A stretch of 64,000 nucleotides of DNA from Serratia liquefaciens (lineage in GTDB: Bacteria; Pseudomonadota; Gammaproteobacteria; Enterobacterales; Enterobacteriaceae): positions 2,417,019 through 2,481,018 of the forward strand of contig NZ_CP088930.1 in NCBI RefSeq assembly GCF_027594825.1, in the 5' to 3' direction. Shown one piece after another: positions 40,201-48,636 of the stretch; position 1 is the first letter of the stretch, and the number at the start of each line of letters is the position of its first letter. The position numbers were made by a program, and so were the translations under genes. Under the pieces are notes generated by a model. That model ran no database searches. It was not told where the DNA came from and worked only from the letters and a program-made list of their open reading frames with translations.

Positions 40201-42077
40201 CGAAAAACAGCCAGCAGGAAAGCAGCAGCGAAAGCCGTGGCGGCGCCAGCGTGCGCGTTTATACCACCACCGGCAGCGATCTGACCGTTGATGGCAAAGG
40301 CGAAGGCGGCAATAAACACAGCGAAAGTACCGGCAGTCAGGCCGTTACCGGCAGCATCACCGCCGCCAACGGCATCGACATCAAGGTCAAGCAAGATGCG
40401 GTGTATCAGGGGACTTCGTTGGAGTCCGGCGACGGCAAGGCGAAGGTAAAAGCGGAAAACGGCAACATCCGTTTCGAGCAGACCACCGACACCAGCCATG
40501 AAAGCCACAACGGCTTCAATGTCAAAGTCTCAGCCAAAGGCGGCACCACACCGGAAACCAAAAGCTTCGGCCTGGGACTGGGCGGCAGCTACAGCGATGG
40601 GAAAAGCGATAGCAGCAGCGCGCAAGTCAGCAACATCGGCGGCAAACAGGGTGTAGAACTGGATGCCGGCCGTGGGCTGACGCTGCAGGGCAGCAATGTC
40701 ACCAGCCAGGGCGACGTTTCGCTGAAAGCGGGAGACAAGGTCGCACTACAGGCAGCCCAATCGCAGCAGACCCGTAAGGACGATACGCTCTCCGGCAATA
40801 TCGATATCGGCGGCAACAGCACCGATAGCGACAAAAAGAACGCGGGCGGCCTTTCCCTCGGCGGCGCGTTTGACATTGCCAAGGTAGATGAAACCTCGAC
40901 GACCCAGCAAGGTGGCAAAATCACCAGCGGCGGCGCAGTGACCATTACCGCCAAAGGCAACGACGCGCATGCCCTGCACCTGCAGGGAACCGAGGTCAAG
41001 GGCAGCAGCGTTAGCCTGAACGCCGAGAACGGCGGCGTGGTGCTGGAGTCGGTGCAAAACCAGGAGCAGAAAAACAACTGGAACCTGGGGCTGAAGGCTA
41101 ACGCCAAAGGCGGCCAATCCTTCAATAAGGACGCCAACGGCAAGGTGGATACCGCCAGCGGCAGCGACACCCATACCCTGGGCGCCGGGGTGAAAGTCGG
41201 TGTGGATAACCTGCAAAAAACCACTCAGGGCAACAGCCAGATCACGGCTGGAGAAGTGACAATCAACAGTGGTAAAGACACCCGATTGGCCGGTGCCCGG
41301 ATCGATGCCGACAGCGTGCAAGGCAACATCGGCGGCGACCTGCATGTTGAGAGTCGCAAAGACAGCGAAAGCAGCGTGAAGGTCGATGTGGATGTCGGTC
41401 TGAGCCACACCAACGACCCGGCCAGCAGCATAACCAGCAAACTGTCGAAAGTGGGCACCCCGCACTATGCGGGTAAGGTGAAGGAGAAGCTGGAGGGCGG
41501 CATCAACAAGGTCGCTGACGCCACCACCGACAAGTACAACAGCGTAGCTCGTCGCCTCGATCCGAAACAGGACACCACCGGTGCGGTCAGCTTCAGCAAG
41601 GCCGAGGGTAAGGTCACCCTGCCGGAAACGCTGGCCGGTGAAAAACAAAAGGGGCCGCTGTGGGATCAGGGCGCTCGCTTCCTGGGCAACAAATCCAAAG
41701 AGAGTCTGACCGGCCCTGCCGGGCTGCAAGGTCAGTTCAAGGTCAAGGCCGACGTAGTCAATAACGATGCCGTAGGCGTGCAGTCTGCCATCAGCGGGAA
41801 AAATGACGTGGCGCTCAACGTTCAGGGCACCACTCGTCTGACCGGCGGCGAGATCCGCAGCCAGCAAGGTGAAGTGACGCTGGGTAACGGCAAACTGGAG
41901 CAGCAGGACGTGGCGGGCAATCGCTATCAGGGTGGCGGTCATCTTGATGCCGCTGCCTCGGCCGGTGCCCTGCTGGGTATTGCCGGTAAAAGCGTGGTGA
42001 ATCTGGAGACACCGGTCGGCGGTTATATCAATAACCAGGCCGCCGATGCCAAAGCGGGGGTCTTTTCGGGTAAATAA
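37230..42077 (+). CDS. shlA: ShlA-type pore-forming haemolysin (TpsA exoprotein)
   Basis: A 1615-residue secreted cytolysin, close to the 1608 of S. marcescens ShlA. The signal peptide is residues 1-30, ending GSAYA. The TPS secretion domain follows, with NPNL (99-102) and NPNGI (139-143) motifs and the CDGC pair (145-148). The remainder is a long beta-helix of degenerate repeats rich in Ser, Gly, Asn and Lys, including the segment KLSKVGTPHYAGKVKEKLEG. It is exported and activated by ShlB, then lyses erythrocytes and other cells. No frameshift or premature stop is seen, so it looks functional. Confidence 0.95.
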   Translation: MKNNNFRLSGAGKLAASLAIILASLGSAYAGEIVAANGANGPGVSTAGNGAQVVNIVTPNDQGLSHNQYQDFNVNQPGAVLNNSLDAGRSQLAGQLAANPNLNNQAASVILNEVISRNPSLLHGQQEIFGMAADYVLANPNGISCDGCGFINTSRSSLVVGNPLVEKGMLQGYSTLGNRNTLSLDGRLNASGVLDLIAPRIDSRGEVIVAPLYDKKSDKMISAINAISGNNRVSRDAQVLSSEQPELTVWDQLLGTTDSYYLGSMQAGRINIIHTVTGSGVKLAGKLDGSDEIRVKAYNIRTDSQVSDSSSNRNSGENYQNYRGGIYINDRSTGQQLARTELKGKNISLVADNSNHLTATDVRGEEIRLQGASLTLDGRQLKQTQGHTDEQWFYSWKYNVTRENEQLQQATSNIEATKNATLTATEQDVTLLGASVTAGNALKIEAKRDVQLSGLVERDKTSERGNQRNHTSSLRTGSWSNSNETESLKSGSVFSGGDLAIKAGNRVVAQGTKVYASGDLKVDANDQINIGVQKTANEKIVRDNKTSWGGIGGGNNQDNSNRREVSNASQVMADGTLWLNGKQGVTITGSTVKGAKGGFVAATDGGLRIDNALSTTVDKVDARTGTVFNITSSSQKSNNSHQQSTASELVSDTNLQLVSKKDTDVVGSKVTSAGKLEVNAGGNINVSAGEQQQHIDEQKTALAINGYANEKSDKQYRAGLRIEHTSDSEKTTRSEQQSSTLSGGSVELKADKDVTFSGSKLVTTQGDASISGDNVAFLAADNKTTSDSEKTKIGGGVYYTGGIDKVGSGIEGGYENSKTHSQSSKAVTSGSDIAGNLTINAKDKLTQQGAQHQVGGKYQENANSVDHLAAVDSESSSTRKLDVGVDIGANVDYSAVTRPVERAVGKVAKLDANGVINEIGGIGTPNIGLDIGANGGSSEKSSSSTQAVVSNISAGAIDVKAGGKLQDTGTKYQANQGGVTLTADSHHSEAAKNSQQESSSESRGGASVRVYTTTGSDLTVDGKGEGGNKHSESTGSQAVTGSITAANGIDIKVKQDAVYQGTSLESGDGKAKVKAENGNIRFEQTTDTSHESHNGFNVKVSAKGGTTPETKSFGLGLGGSYSDGKSDSSSAQVSNIGGKQGVELDAGRGLTLQGSNVTSQGDVSLKAGDKVALQAAQSQQTRKDDTLSGNIDIGGNSTDSDKKNAGGLSLGGAFDIAKVDETSTTQQGGKITSGGAVTITAKGNDAHALHLQGTEVKGSSVSLNAENGGVVLESVQNQEQKNNWNLGLKANAKGGQSFNKDANGKVDTASGSDTHTLGAGVKVGVDNLQKTTQGNSQITAGEVTINSGKDTRLAGARIDADSVQGNIGGDLHVESRKDSESSVKVDVDVGLSHTNDPASSITSKLSKVGTPHYAGKVKEKLEGGINKVADATTDKYNSVARRLDPKQDTTGAVSFSKAEGKVTLPETLAGEKQKGPLWDQGARFLGNKSKESLTGPAGLQGQFKVKADVVNNDAVGVQSAISGKNDVALNVQGTTRLTGGEIRSQQGEVTLGNGKLEQQDVAGNRYQGGGHLDAAASAGALLGIAGKSVVNLETPVGGYINNQAADAKAGVFSGK

Positions 42078-42086
42078 CTGAGGTAC

Positions 42087-42109
42087 TGCCCCCGGCTGCG
42101 CCGGGGGCA
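42087..42109. terminator. Hairpin between shlA and yjbB
   Basis: TGCCCCCGG pairs with CCGGGGGCA around CTGCG. It lies between convergent genes and lacks a T-run. Confidence 0.5.
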
Positions 42110-42113
42110 TGAC

Positions 42114-43763
42114 TTACAGCGTGCTGGGCGTATCCTCCCACTCGCGCTCATCATCCTTTTCATCTTGATCCAGCACGTTATACGCCACCGCACAGAACAG
42201 TGAGTTCAGGCGTTTCATATCCCCCAGCAGCCCCAGATGCAGCGAACTGGTTTCAATACTCTGCACGTTCTGCTGATGCAGGCGATCCACGTGCGCATGC
42301 GCGTAACGCCGATCCAAAATACGGAACCGATGCTTGGAGCGCCGCAGCCGTTTGGCGCTGGTAAGGTCGCCGGACAGGAACACCGACAGCCCCAGGCGCA
42401 GATTGCCGATCAGCCGCTCATGCAACGCATCCAGCTCGGCCAGCCCTTCGGTAGAGAAGGCTCGCCGCGCCGCGTGTGATTTCGACCCCACGTCGCCGGC
42501 CATCCGCTCGATAATGTCGCCCGCCTGCTCCAGGTTGAGCGCCATCTCGATGATTTCAGCCCAGCGGCGTGAGTCCTCCTCGCCCAAATCCTCTTTCTGG
42601 ATCTGCGCCAGATACAGCTTGATGGCGGTATACAACACATCGACGTCATCATCCAGCCGGCGAACCTCTTTATCTTGCCCCTGCTTACCGTGCAGCACTT
42701 CACGCTGCAAAATCATCATATGCTCCACCACATCGCCCATGCGCAAGGTTTCGCGCGCCGCATTGGCCAACGCCAGCGTCGGGGTATCCAGAGCACTGGC
42801 ATCAAGGTGCCGGGGCCGCAATCGGGGATCGTCCGCCGCCACGTCGGCGATCAGCGTTTCGCACAGGCGTGCCATCGGCCCGGCCAACGGGATCAGCACC
42901 AGGCAACGGATCAGGTTGTAGAACACGTGGAAATAGATCACCAACTCTTCGTTGCCACCGGGCAGGCGGGTCATTGCATCTGCCAGATAAGAGACGAACG
43001 GCAGCACCAGCACACAGCCAATCAGCTTGAACAACAGGCTGCCGAGCGCCACCCGACGGCCGGCGGCATTCTGACCGCTGGTGTTGATCACCGCCAGCAG
43101 GCCGCTGCCGAGATTGGCACCAATCACCAGGCACAGCGCCACCTTCAGCGAGATCACCCCGGAAGCCGTTAGAGTGGCGGTCAACAGCACCGCCGCCAGG
43201 CTGGAATAGCTGACAATGGCGAACAGCGCCCCCGTCAGGGCATCCAGCATCACGTCGCCGGTCAGCGACGAGAACAACACTTTCACTCCCGCCGCCTGGG
43301 TGATGGGCGTCGCGGCGGCAACAATCAGCTCCAGCGCCAGTACGATCAGCCCGAGGCCGATGCACACGCGCCCCATTTGGCCCACCCGGGTTTGCTTGCG
43401 GCTGAGGAACAGGAAGACGCCGACCAGGATCAGCAGCGGTGACAGCCAGGAAAGATCAAAGGTCAGTATTCGCGCCATCAGCGCGGTACCGACATCGGCG
43501 CCGAGCATGATCACCAGTGCGGGCGTCAACCCCACCAGACCTTGCGCGACGAAAGAGGTCACCAGCAACGCCGTGGCGTTACTGCTTTGCACCAGCGCGG
43601 TCACGCCGATACCGGAGACGAACGCCAGCGGTTTTTTCTCTACGCTGTCGCTCAATACCCGGCGCAAATTAGCACCGTAGACCCGCATAATCCCGGTGCG
43701 CACGATGTGGGTACCCCACACCAAAAGGGCAACCGCAGAAAGCAGGTGAAGAAGGGTCAACAC
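42114..43763 (-). CDS. yjbB: Na+/phosphate cotransporter-family protein YjbB
   Basis: A 549-residue membrane protein. Two Na/Pi-cotransporter repeats carry the QSSNATALLVTSF motif (about 60) and its partner SYSSLAAVLLTATLTASGVI. A cytosolic C-terminal half (from about 340) has two PhoU-like helical bundles, including LDDDVDVLYTAIKLYLAQIQ and ALNLEQAGDIIERMAGDV. E. coli YjbB of similar length exports phosphate when internal phosphate is high. Its position near metH and lysC is also that of E. coli yjbB. Confidence 0.93.
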   Translation of the reverse strand: MLTLLHLLSAVALLVWGTHIVRTGIMRVYGANLRRVLSDSVEKKPLAFVSGIGVTALVQSSNATALLVTSFVAQGLVGLTPALVIMLGADVGTALMARILTFDLSWLSPLLILVGVFLFLSRKQTRVGQMGRVCIGLGLIVLALELIVAAATPITQAAGVKVLFSSLTGDVMLDALTGALFAIVSYSSLAAVLLTATLTASGVISLKVALCLVIGANLGSGLLAVINTSGQNAAGRRVALGSLLFKLIGCVLVLPFVSYLADAMTRLPGGNEELVIYFHVFYNLIRCLVLIPLAGPMARLCETLIADVAADDPRLRPRHLDASALDTPTLALANAARETLRMGDVVEHMMILQREVLHGKQGQDKEVRRLDDDVDVLYTAIKLYLAQIQKEDLGEEDSRRWAEIIEMALNLEQAGDIIERMAGDVGSKSHAARRAFSTEGLAELDALHERLIGNLRLGLSVFLSGDLTSAKRLRRSKHRFRILDRRYAHAHVDRLHQQNVQSIETSSLHLGLLGDMKRLNSLFCAVAYNVLDQDEKDDEREWEDTPSTL

Positions 43764-43923
43764 GGAAGGAACGCTCCCTTCACGCCCGGCAAGACACAGC
43801 AGGCTATCCTGCCTGCCAGGCGTGCGTAAGGCAGGACAGCGGCAACAGGCTGCAGACCGCTATTGGAGGGTTAACGCAACGGCAGGAATTACCCTGGAGT
43901 TATCATTGAATGCCGCAGCGATG

Positions 43924-44916
43924 TCATGCAACTTCCCGTAATGTAACAGTTTCTAAGTGTAGTCCAATTTCACTGCCGTCGGGCCGCAAATCTTCGACCG
44001 AACGGTTGAGCACGTCGACCAGCAACTCCACGCCGCGGGCCTGGACCCGATAGCGCACCACGTTGCCCAACAGGCTGTGGTTAAGGATCACCGCGGCAAT
44101 CCCCTGCCCGGCAGGCACCAGGGTAATGGACTCTGGTCGAACAGCTACCTTACCGTGGTAAGGGCTGCCGGTCAAAGTCGTCGCCTGTTCTGCACTCAAC
44201 AGGTTGTAGTTGCCGATGAACCCGGCGGCGAAGACGTCGGCCGGCTGGGTATACAGCGTTTCCGCGTCGCCGCTTTGTACGATTTGTCCTTTGTTCATCA
44301 ATACGATGCGATCCGACAGCGTCAACGCCTCTTCCTGATCGTGGGTAACGAAGATGGCCGTCAGGTTCAGTTCGCGCTGGATCCGACGGATCTGTTCACG
44401 CAGGTGCTTACGAATGCGCGCGTCCAGTGCCGACAGGGGCTCGTCGAGCAATAGCAGCCGCGGTCGGGTCACCAGCGAACGTGCCAGCGCCACCCGTTGG
44501 CACTGCCCACCGGACAGCTGATGCGGATAGCGTTTCGCCAGCTCAGTCAGTTCCACCAACGCCAGCACCTCTTGCACCCGCTGCTGGATCTGTCCGGTCG
44601 CCAGCTTTTGCATTTTCAGCCCGAACGCGACATTGCCCTCAACGGTCATGTTCGGGAATAACGCATAGCTTTGGAACACCATGCCGATACCGCGCTTTTG
44701 CGGGGGAAGCGGCACCAGATCCTGGCCCTGCAGCAGGATCTGTCCGCTGTCGACCGGGGTCAGCCCCGCCAGACAACGCAGCAAAGTCGATTTGCCACAG
44801 CCGCTGGGCCCGAGCAGCGTGACAAACTCGCCCTCCTCGGCGGTGAAGTCGATATCCTGAAACACCTGGGTCTGACCATAGTGTTTATTGAGGCGGGTGA
44901 CATTGAGATAAGCCAT
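43924..44916 (-). CDS. ABC transporter ATPase, PhnT-like
   Basis: A 330-residue ATPase of the POPT/CUT1-like group. Walker A is GPSGCGKST (36-44), the signature is LSGGQCQRVALARSL (Cys in place of the usual Arg/Gln) and Walker B is LLLLDEPLSALD with VTHDQEEA. The C-terminus has a TOBE domain (KVAVRPESITLVPAGQGIAA). It is the last gene of a five-gene minus-strand operon with two permeases, a phosphatase-like enzyme and a binding protein. The gene order resembles Salmonella phnSTUV (2-aminoethylphosphonate uptake), but the substrate is not established. Confidence 0.85.
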   Translation of the reverse strand: MAYLNVTRLNKHYGQTQVFQDIDFTAEEGEFVTLLGPSGCGKSTLLRCLAGLTPVDSGQILLQGQDLVPLPPQKRGIGMVFQSYALFPNMTVEGNVAFGLKMQKLATGQIQQRVQEVLALVELTELAKRYPHQLSGGQCQRVALARSLVTRPRLLLLDEPLSALDARIRKHLREQIRRIQRELNLTAIFVTHDQEEALTLSDRIVLMNKGQIVQSGDAETLYTQPADVFAAGFIGNYNLLSAEQATTLTGSPYHGKVAVRPESITLVPAGQGIAAVILNHSLLGNVVRYRVQARGVELLVDVLNRSVEDLRPDGSEIGLHLETVTLREVA

Positions 44917-44920
44917 GCGG

Positions 44921-45706
44921 TTAGCCCTTATTTTTATTCAGCAAATTCGCCAACCAGGTGACGATCAGCACCACGGCGAAATAAGAAATGACCAATGCGC
45001 TGGTGAAATGGCCGCTGCCGTTACGCATGTTATAGAGGTAAACCTGCAGCGTTTCGTATTGGCTGCCCACCAGCAGGTTGGCGAAGACGAATTCGCCAAT
45101 CAGGAAAGAGAACGACAGCAGTACCGCAATCATTCCGCCCTTGCGCAGGTTCGGCAGCACCACCAGCAGCGCCGCCTGCCAGGTGCTGGCACCCAGCAGA
45201 TGTGCGGCGTCCATCAGGTCGCGCAGGTTGATCGCCTGCATGTTGTTGCTGATGGCGCGGTAAATAAACGGCAACGTAATGGAAAAATAGCAGCCGATCA
45301 GGATCCACGGTGTGCCCAGCAGCGGCAACGGATCGGCGGCGAACAGCTGCATCAACCCGACCGCCGACACCACCGGCGGCACGGCGAACGGCAGCAGGAT
45401 CAGCACGTTCATGACCGCATCCAGCTTGGGAAAATAGTAAGCAATCACAAACATGGTGGGCAAAATCACCACCACCGCCAGCACCAGGGTACCGAAGCAG
45501 ATCAACAACGAGTGCCACAGCGCCAGCAGGAAGCGGGGATCGCTCCATAAGGCCACCAACCATTTCAGGGTAAAGCCGTCCGGCAGGATCGTCGCCCCCC
45601 ATTGGGTGGCCAGCGCATAAATCAGCGTCGCCGCCAGCGGCAACAGCAGGATCAACAACAGCAGACTGCTCACCACGCGGTGATAGCCGGTTTCAAAACG
45701 CGACAT
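44921..45706 (-). CDS. ABC transporter permease, PhnV-like
   Basis: A 261-residue permease with six membrane helices and the EAA-type loop (LRDLMDAAHLLGASTWQAAL). It starts MSRFETGYHRVVSSLLLLIL; the longer reading from 45763 is rejected because it runs into the upstream permease stop. It is separated from the ATPase gene by 4 bases, so the operon is tightly coupled. It pairs with the permease encoded upstream. Confidence 0.87.
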   Translation of the reverse strand: MSRFETGYHRVVSSLLLLILLLPLAATLIYALATQWGATILPDGFTLKWLVALWSDPRFLLALWHSLLICFGTLVLAVVVILPTMFVIAYYFPKLDAVMNVLILLPFAVPPVVSAVGLMQLFAADPLPLLGTPWILIGCYFSITLPFIYRAISNNMQAINLRDLMDAAHLLGASTWQAALLVVLPNLRKGGMIAVLLSFSFLIGEFVFANLLVGSQYETLQVYLYNMRNGSGHFTSALVISYFAVVLIVTWLANLLNKNKG

Positions 45707-45723
45707 GGCCGCCCTCCGCAACA

Positions 45724-46563
45724 TTATGAGCGCGCATTGAGGTAGCTCCTGCGCAACAGCCATTGATGGATCAGAGTGATAAACGCCATCATCGCCACCA
45801 GCAGCATGGCCAGCGCACTGGCCAGGTTAGGATCCAGGGAGATATCCCCCGCAACCAAAGCCGATATGCGGATCGGTATCACGTTGAAATTGCCGGTGGT
45901 CAACGCATACACCGTGGCATAAGCGCCCAGCGCGTTGGCCAGCAGGATGACAAAGGTACCCATCAACGCCGGTGCCAGCACCGGCAGGCCGATATGCCGC
46001 CAATAGCGCCATGGACTGGCGCCGAGCAGCGAAGCCGATTCGCGCCAGTCCTCGCGCAGCGCGTCAAACGCCGGGTACAGCAGCAACACGCCCAGTGGGA
46101 TCTGGAAGTAGGTGTAAAGCACTATCAGCCCGGTTTTGGAGTAAAGGTTAAAGCTCTCCATCAGGCCGTATTTGCGCAGCAGCAGCGTCAGGCAGCCGTT
46201 CAGCCCCAGCAGAATGACAAAGGCAAACGCCAGGGGGACCCCGGCGAAATTGCTGGTCATGTTGGTAAACGACATCACAAAATCATGAAACCGCGTCTGA
46301 CCGAGCCGTCGAAGTGAGTAACTGCCCACTAACGCAATCAGCAGCCCATAAACGCTCGACCAAAGGGAGATCTCCAGCGAGAACTGAAACGCCTGCAAAT
46401 AGAACGGCGAGGTCAGTACATCAACATAGTTGCCCAGCCCCCAGCCGCTGGTCTGGCTGAAAAAGCTGCTGACGGCAATCCACACCAGCGGCGCAATTTG
46501 AAACGCGCCGAACAGCAGGATAAACGGCAGCAGGCACAGCGCGGCAATCCACTTAGCTTTCAT
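45724..46563 (-). CDS. ABC transporter permease, PhnU-like
   Basis: A 279-residue permease with six hydrophobic segments beginning MKAKWIAALCLLPFILLFGA. The EAA-type loop is WRESASLLGASPWRYWRHIG. It is the first permease of the operon, 17 bases before the second. The two proteins probably form the heterodimeric channel. Confidence 0.87.
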   Translation of the reverse strand: MKAKWIAALCLLPFILLFGAFQIAPLVWIAVSSFFSQTSGWGLGNYVDVLTSPFYLQAFQFSLEISLWSSVYGLLIALVGSYSLRRLGQTRFHDFVMSFTNMTSNFAGVPLAFAFVILLGLNGCLTLLLRKYGLMESFNLYSKTGLIVLYTYFQIPLGVLLLYPAFDALREDWRESASLLGASPWRYWRHIGLPVLAPALMGTFVILLANALGAYATVYALTTGNFNVIPIRISALVAGDISLDPNLASALAMLLVAMMAFITLIHQWLLRRSYLNARS

Positions 46564-46572
46564 GGCTCACCC

Positions 46573-47370
46573 TTAGGCCAACAACGCACGACAACGCGGC
46601 TTGTCGTGCGGTACCTGCAGCACTTCGCACAGGGTGCCACACAGGTCGGTTTGCTGCGGGTTGGCATCGCTCTGGCTGAAGGCGTCACCGAAGACAAACA
46701 GCGGCACCTGCCGCTCTTCCGGCAACACACCGCCGTGGCTGCGATCGTCATTCATGCCGTGATCGGCGGTGACCATCACCTGATAACCCGCGTTCAGCCA
46801 GTCGGCCAAATAGCGCGACAGCACGCCGTCGGCGTTGCGCGCCGCATTGCGGTACTGCGGCGATGACAGGCCAAAGCGGTGCCCGGTGTCGTCAATGTTC
46901 ATCGGGTGGATCAGCAAGAAATCGGGTTGATGACGGCGGCGCAAACTTTCCGCATCGTCAAACAGGTGAGAATCCGGGTAACGGTCGTCGTAATAAAAAT
47001 GGCCGTGCTGGATCGGCAGCTCGGCATCGTCGGTATGGCGATCGCGCGCGGCGTCGAACGGGGTACGGTTGTACAGCTCACTGAACCAATGATAGGCCGC
47101 TGCCGCGGTAGTCAAGCCCGCGGCCCGAGCGTAGTGAAACACGCTTTGCTGATGCGAGAGGCGTGACACCTGGTTATGCACCACGCCACTTTCCACCGGC
47201 GGCACACCGGTGAGAATGCATTCATACAGCGGTCTGGAGAGCGAGGGCAACTCGCTCTCCAACTGATACAACCGTCCGCGCCCTGCCGCACATTCGGCCT
47301 GCAGATAGCCCATGGCGTCGTGCGCCACCTGATAGTTCAGACCGTCCAGCAGCACGAGGATAGTTTTCAT
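46573..47370 (-). CDS. Cytosolic alkaline-phosphatase-superfamily phosphodiesterase/phosphonatase-like enzyme
   Basis: A 265-residue metal-dependent hydrolase without a signal peptide. Superfamily metal and nucleophile positions are visible: LLDGLNY (Asp), ELPSLSRPLYECILTG (Ser/Thr nucleophile region), HPMNIDDTGHRFG (Asp, His) and MVTADHGMNDDRSHGG (Asp, His, His). It resembles nucleotide pyrophosphatase and phosphonoacetate hydrolase relatives. It lies between the binding-protein and permease genes, suggesting that the imported compound is a phosphonate or phosphodiester cleaved inside the cell. That link is inferred. Confidence 0.8.
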   Translation of the reverse strand: MKTILVLLDGLNYQVAHDAMGYLQAECAAGRGRLYQLESELPSLSRPLYECILTGVPPVESGVVHNQVSRLSHQQSVFHYARAAGLTTAAAAYHWFSELYNRTPFDAARDRHTDDAELPIQHGHFYYDDRYPDSHLFDDAESLRRRHQPDFLLIHPMNIDDTGHRFGLSSPQYRNAARNADGVLSRYLADWLNAGYQVMVTADHGMNDDRSHGGVLPEERQVPLFVFGDAFSQSDANPQQTDLCGTLCEVLQVPHDKPRCRALLA

Positions 47371-47381
47371 GATGGCTTAAC

Positions 47382-48443
47382 TCACTGCTGCATAAACATA
47401 ATGACGTTTTCCTGCCACTGGCGCGGCAGCGTTTTGGCACTTTGCTCCCAGGCCGCCGGATCGGCGATCGGGTGGGCATTCTTATACTGTTCGGCCGGCA
47501 ACAGCTTGGCTTTGACATCGTCAGGCAACGTCAGGTGTTCCGCACGGATTGGACGCGCATAGCCGCGCGCCAGGTTGATTTGGCCTGCGTCAGAGAAGAT
47601 GTATTCACGTGCCAGCTTGGCGGCATTCGGGTGTTTGGCGTATTTGTTGATAATGGTGGTGTAACCGGAAGTGATGGATCCGTCAGAGGGGATCAGCACT
47701 TCAAAGCGGGTTTTGTCGATCTGATCGCGGTAGTTCAGGCCGTTAAAGTCCCAAACCACCCCAACCTGCACTTCGCCTTTTTCCAGCGAGGCGATCACCG
47801 GGTTGCTCAGGCTCAGGCGCCCGGCCTTGGCCAGCTTGCCGAAGAATTCCAGGCCCGGCTTCAGGTTCTTTTCGTTCCCGCCCATCGCGTAGGTTGCCGC
47901 CAGCACGCCGCTGGCCGCCTGCGAAGCGGTGCCGACGTCACCAATGGTGACCTGATAAGTGCCCTTTAACAGGTCAGCCCAGCTGTGAGGGATCTCTTTC
48001 ACCTGTTTTTTATTGATAATGAAGGCGATGGTGCCGGTATAGGCCAGCGCCCAGTGGCCGTCCTTGTCTTTGGCCCAGTCAGGCACCTGTTCCCAGGTGG
48101 AGGGTTTATATGGCTGAGTCACCCCTTTTTGTACTGCGATAGGCCCGAATGCCGCGCCCACGTCACCAATATCCGCCGTGGCATTACTCTTTTCCGCATC
48201 GAATTTGGCAATTTCCTGCGCCGAACTCATGTCGGTATCGGCATGCTTCAGGCCGTACTTGCTCAGCAGATCCTGCCAGGTATCTTTCCAGTTAGCCCAG
48301 CTGTCCGGCATGCCGACGCTGTTGACTTCCCCTTCCTTCTTGGCAGCCTGTTCCAGCGCCGCCAGATCGGAATCGGCTGCCCAGCTCATTTGACTGGTCA
48401 GGACAATGGCACTGGTTAACACAGAAGCGCACAAACGTTTCAT
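47382..48443 (-). CDS. ABC transporter periplasmic substrate-binding protein, PhnS-like
   Basis: A 353-residue binding protein with a signal peptide (MKRLCASVLTSAIVLTSQMS, cleaved after AWA). The mature protein has the two-lobe pattern of the iron/polyamine/phosphonate-binding group: EGEVNSVGMPDSWANWKDTW, ADIGDVGAAFGPIAVQKGVT, and ALAYTGTIAFIINKK. It is the first gene of the operon, 193 bases from the divergent GntR regulator. The ligand is unknown; the gene order points to an organophosphorus compound. Confidence 0.86.
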   Translation of the reverse strand: MKRLCASVLTSAIVLTSQMSWAADSDLAALEQAAKKEGEVNSVGMPDSWANWKDTWQDLLSKYGLKHADTDMSSAQEIAKFDAEKSNATADIGDVGAAFGPIAVQKGVTQPYKPSTWEQVPDWAKDKDGHWALAYTGTIAFIINKKQVKEIPHSWADLLKGTYQVTIGDVGTASQAASGVLAATYAMGGNEKNLKPGLEFFGKLAKAGRLSLSNPVIASLEKGEVQVGVVWDFNGLNYRDQIDKTRFEVLIPSDGSITSGYTTIINKYAKHPNAAKLAREYIFSDAGQINLARGYARPIRAEHLTLPDDVKAKLLPAEQYKNAHPIADPAAWEQSAKTLPRQWQENVIMFMQQ

Positions 48444-48474
48444 AACTGATGCTCCGGGTGGTAGTGTGGGAGTG

Positions 48475-48490
48475 GCTGGACTAGTCCAGC
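48475..48490. promoter_or_regulatory. Perfect 16-bp palindrome, candidate operator of the GntR/UTRA regulator
   Basis: GCTGGACTAGTCCAGC is its own reverse complement and lies 32 bases before the binding-protein gene. HutC-type GntR proteins bind palindromes with a central TA such as TGGTCTAGACCA; the TGGACTAGTCCA core is close. A related half (TGGTCTACC) is at 48588-48596. Confidence 0.6.
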
Positions 48491-48636
48491 AAGAACCAAG
48501 CCAATCTAACGGACGAATGTGATAATTATATGTCAGTCTAAAAAAGCAGCGGTTTTATCGCATTTGGCGTGTTCGTCAACCCTTCGCTGGTCTACCTTTA
48601 GCGGGGATAAAAGCACTGAAATGGGGCATCTGCTGC

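Noticed and set aside
40746..42110. Long minus-strand frame (454 codons) opposite shlA, and another at 39387-40508
   Set aside because: They mirror the repetitive, GC-rich shlA coding strand. No ribosome site, domain or family pattern is seen, and shlA itself is certain.
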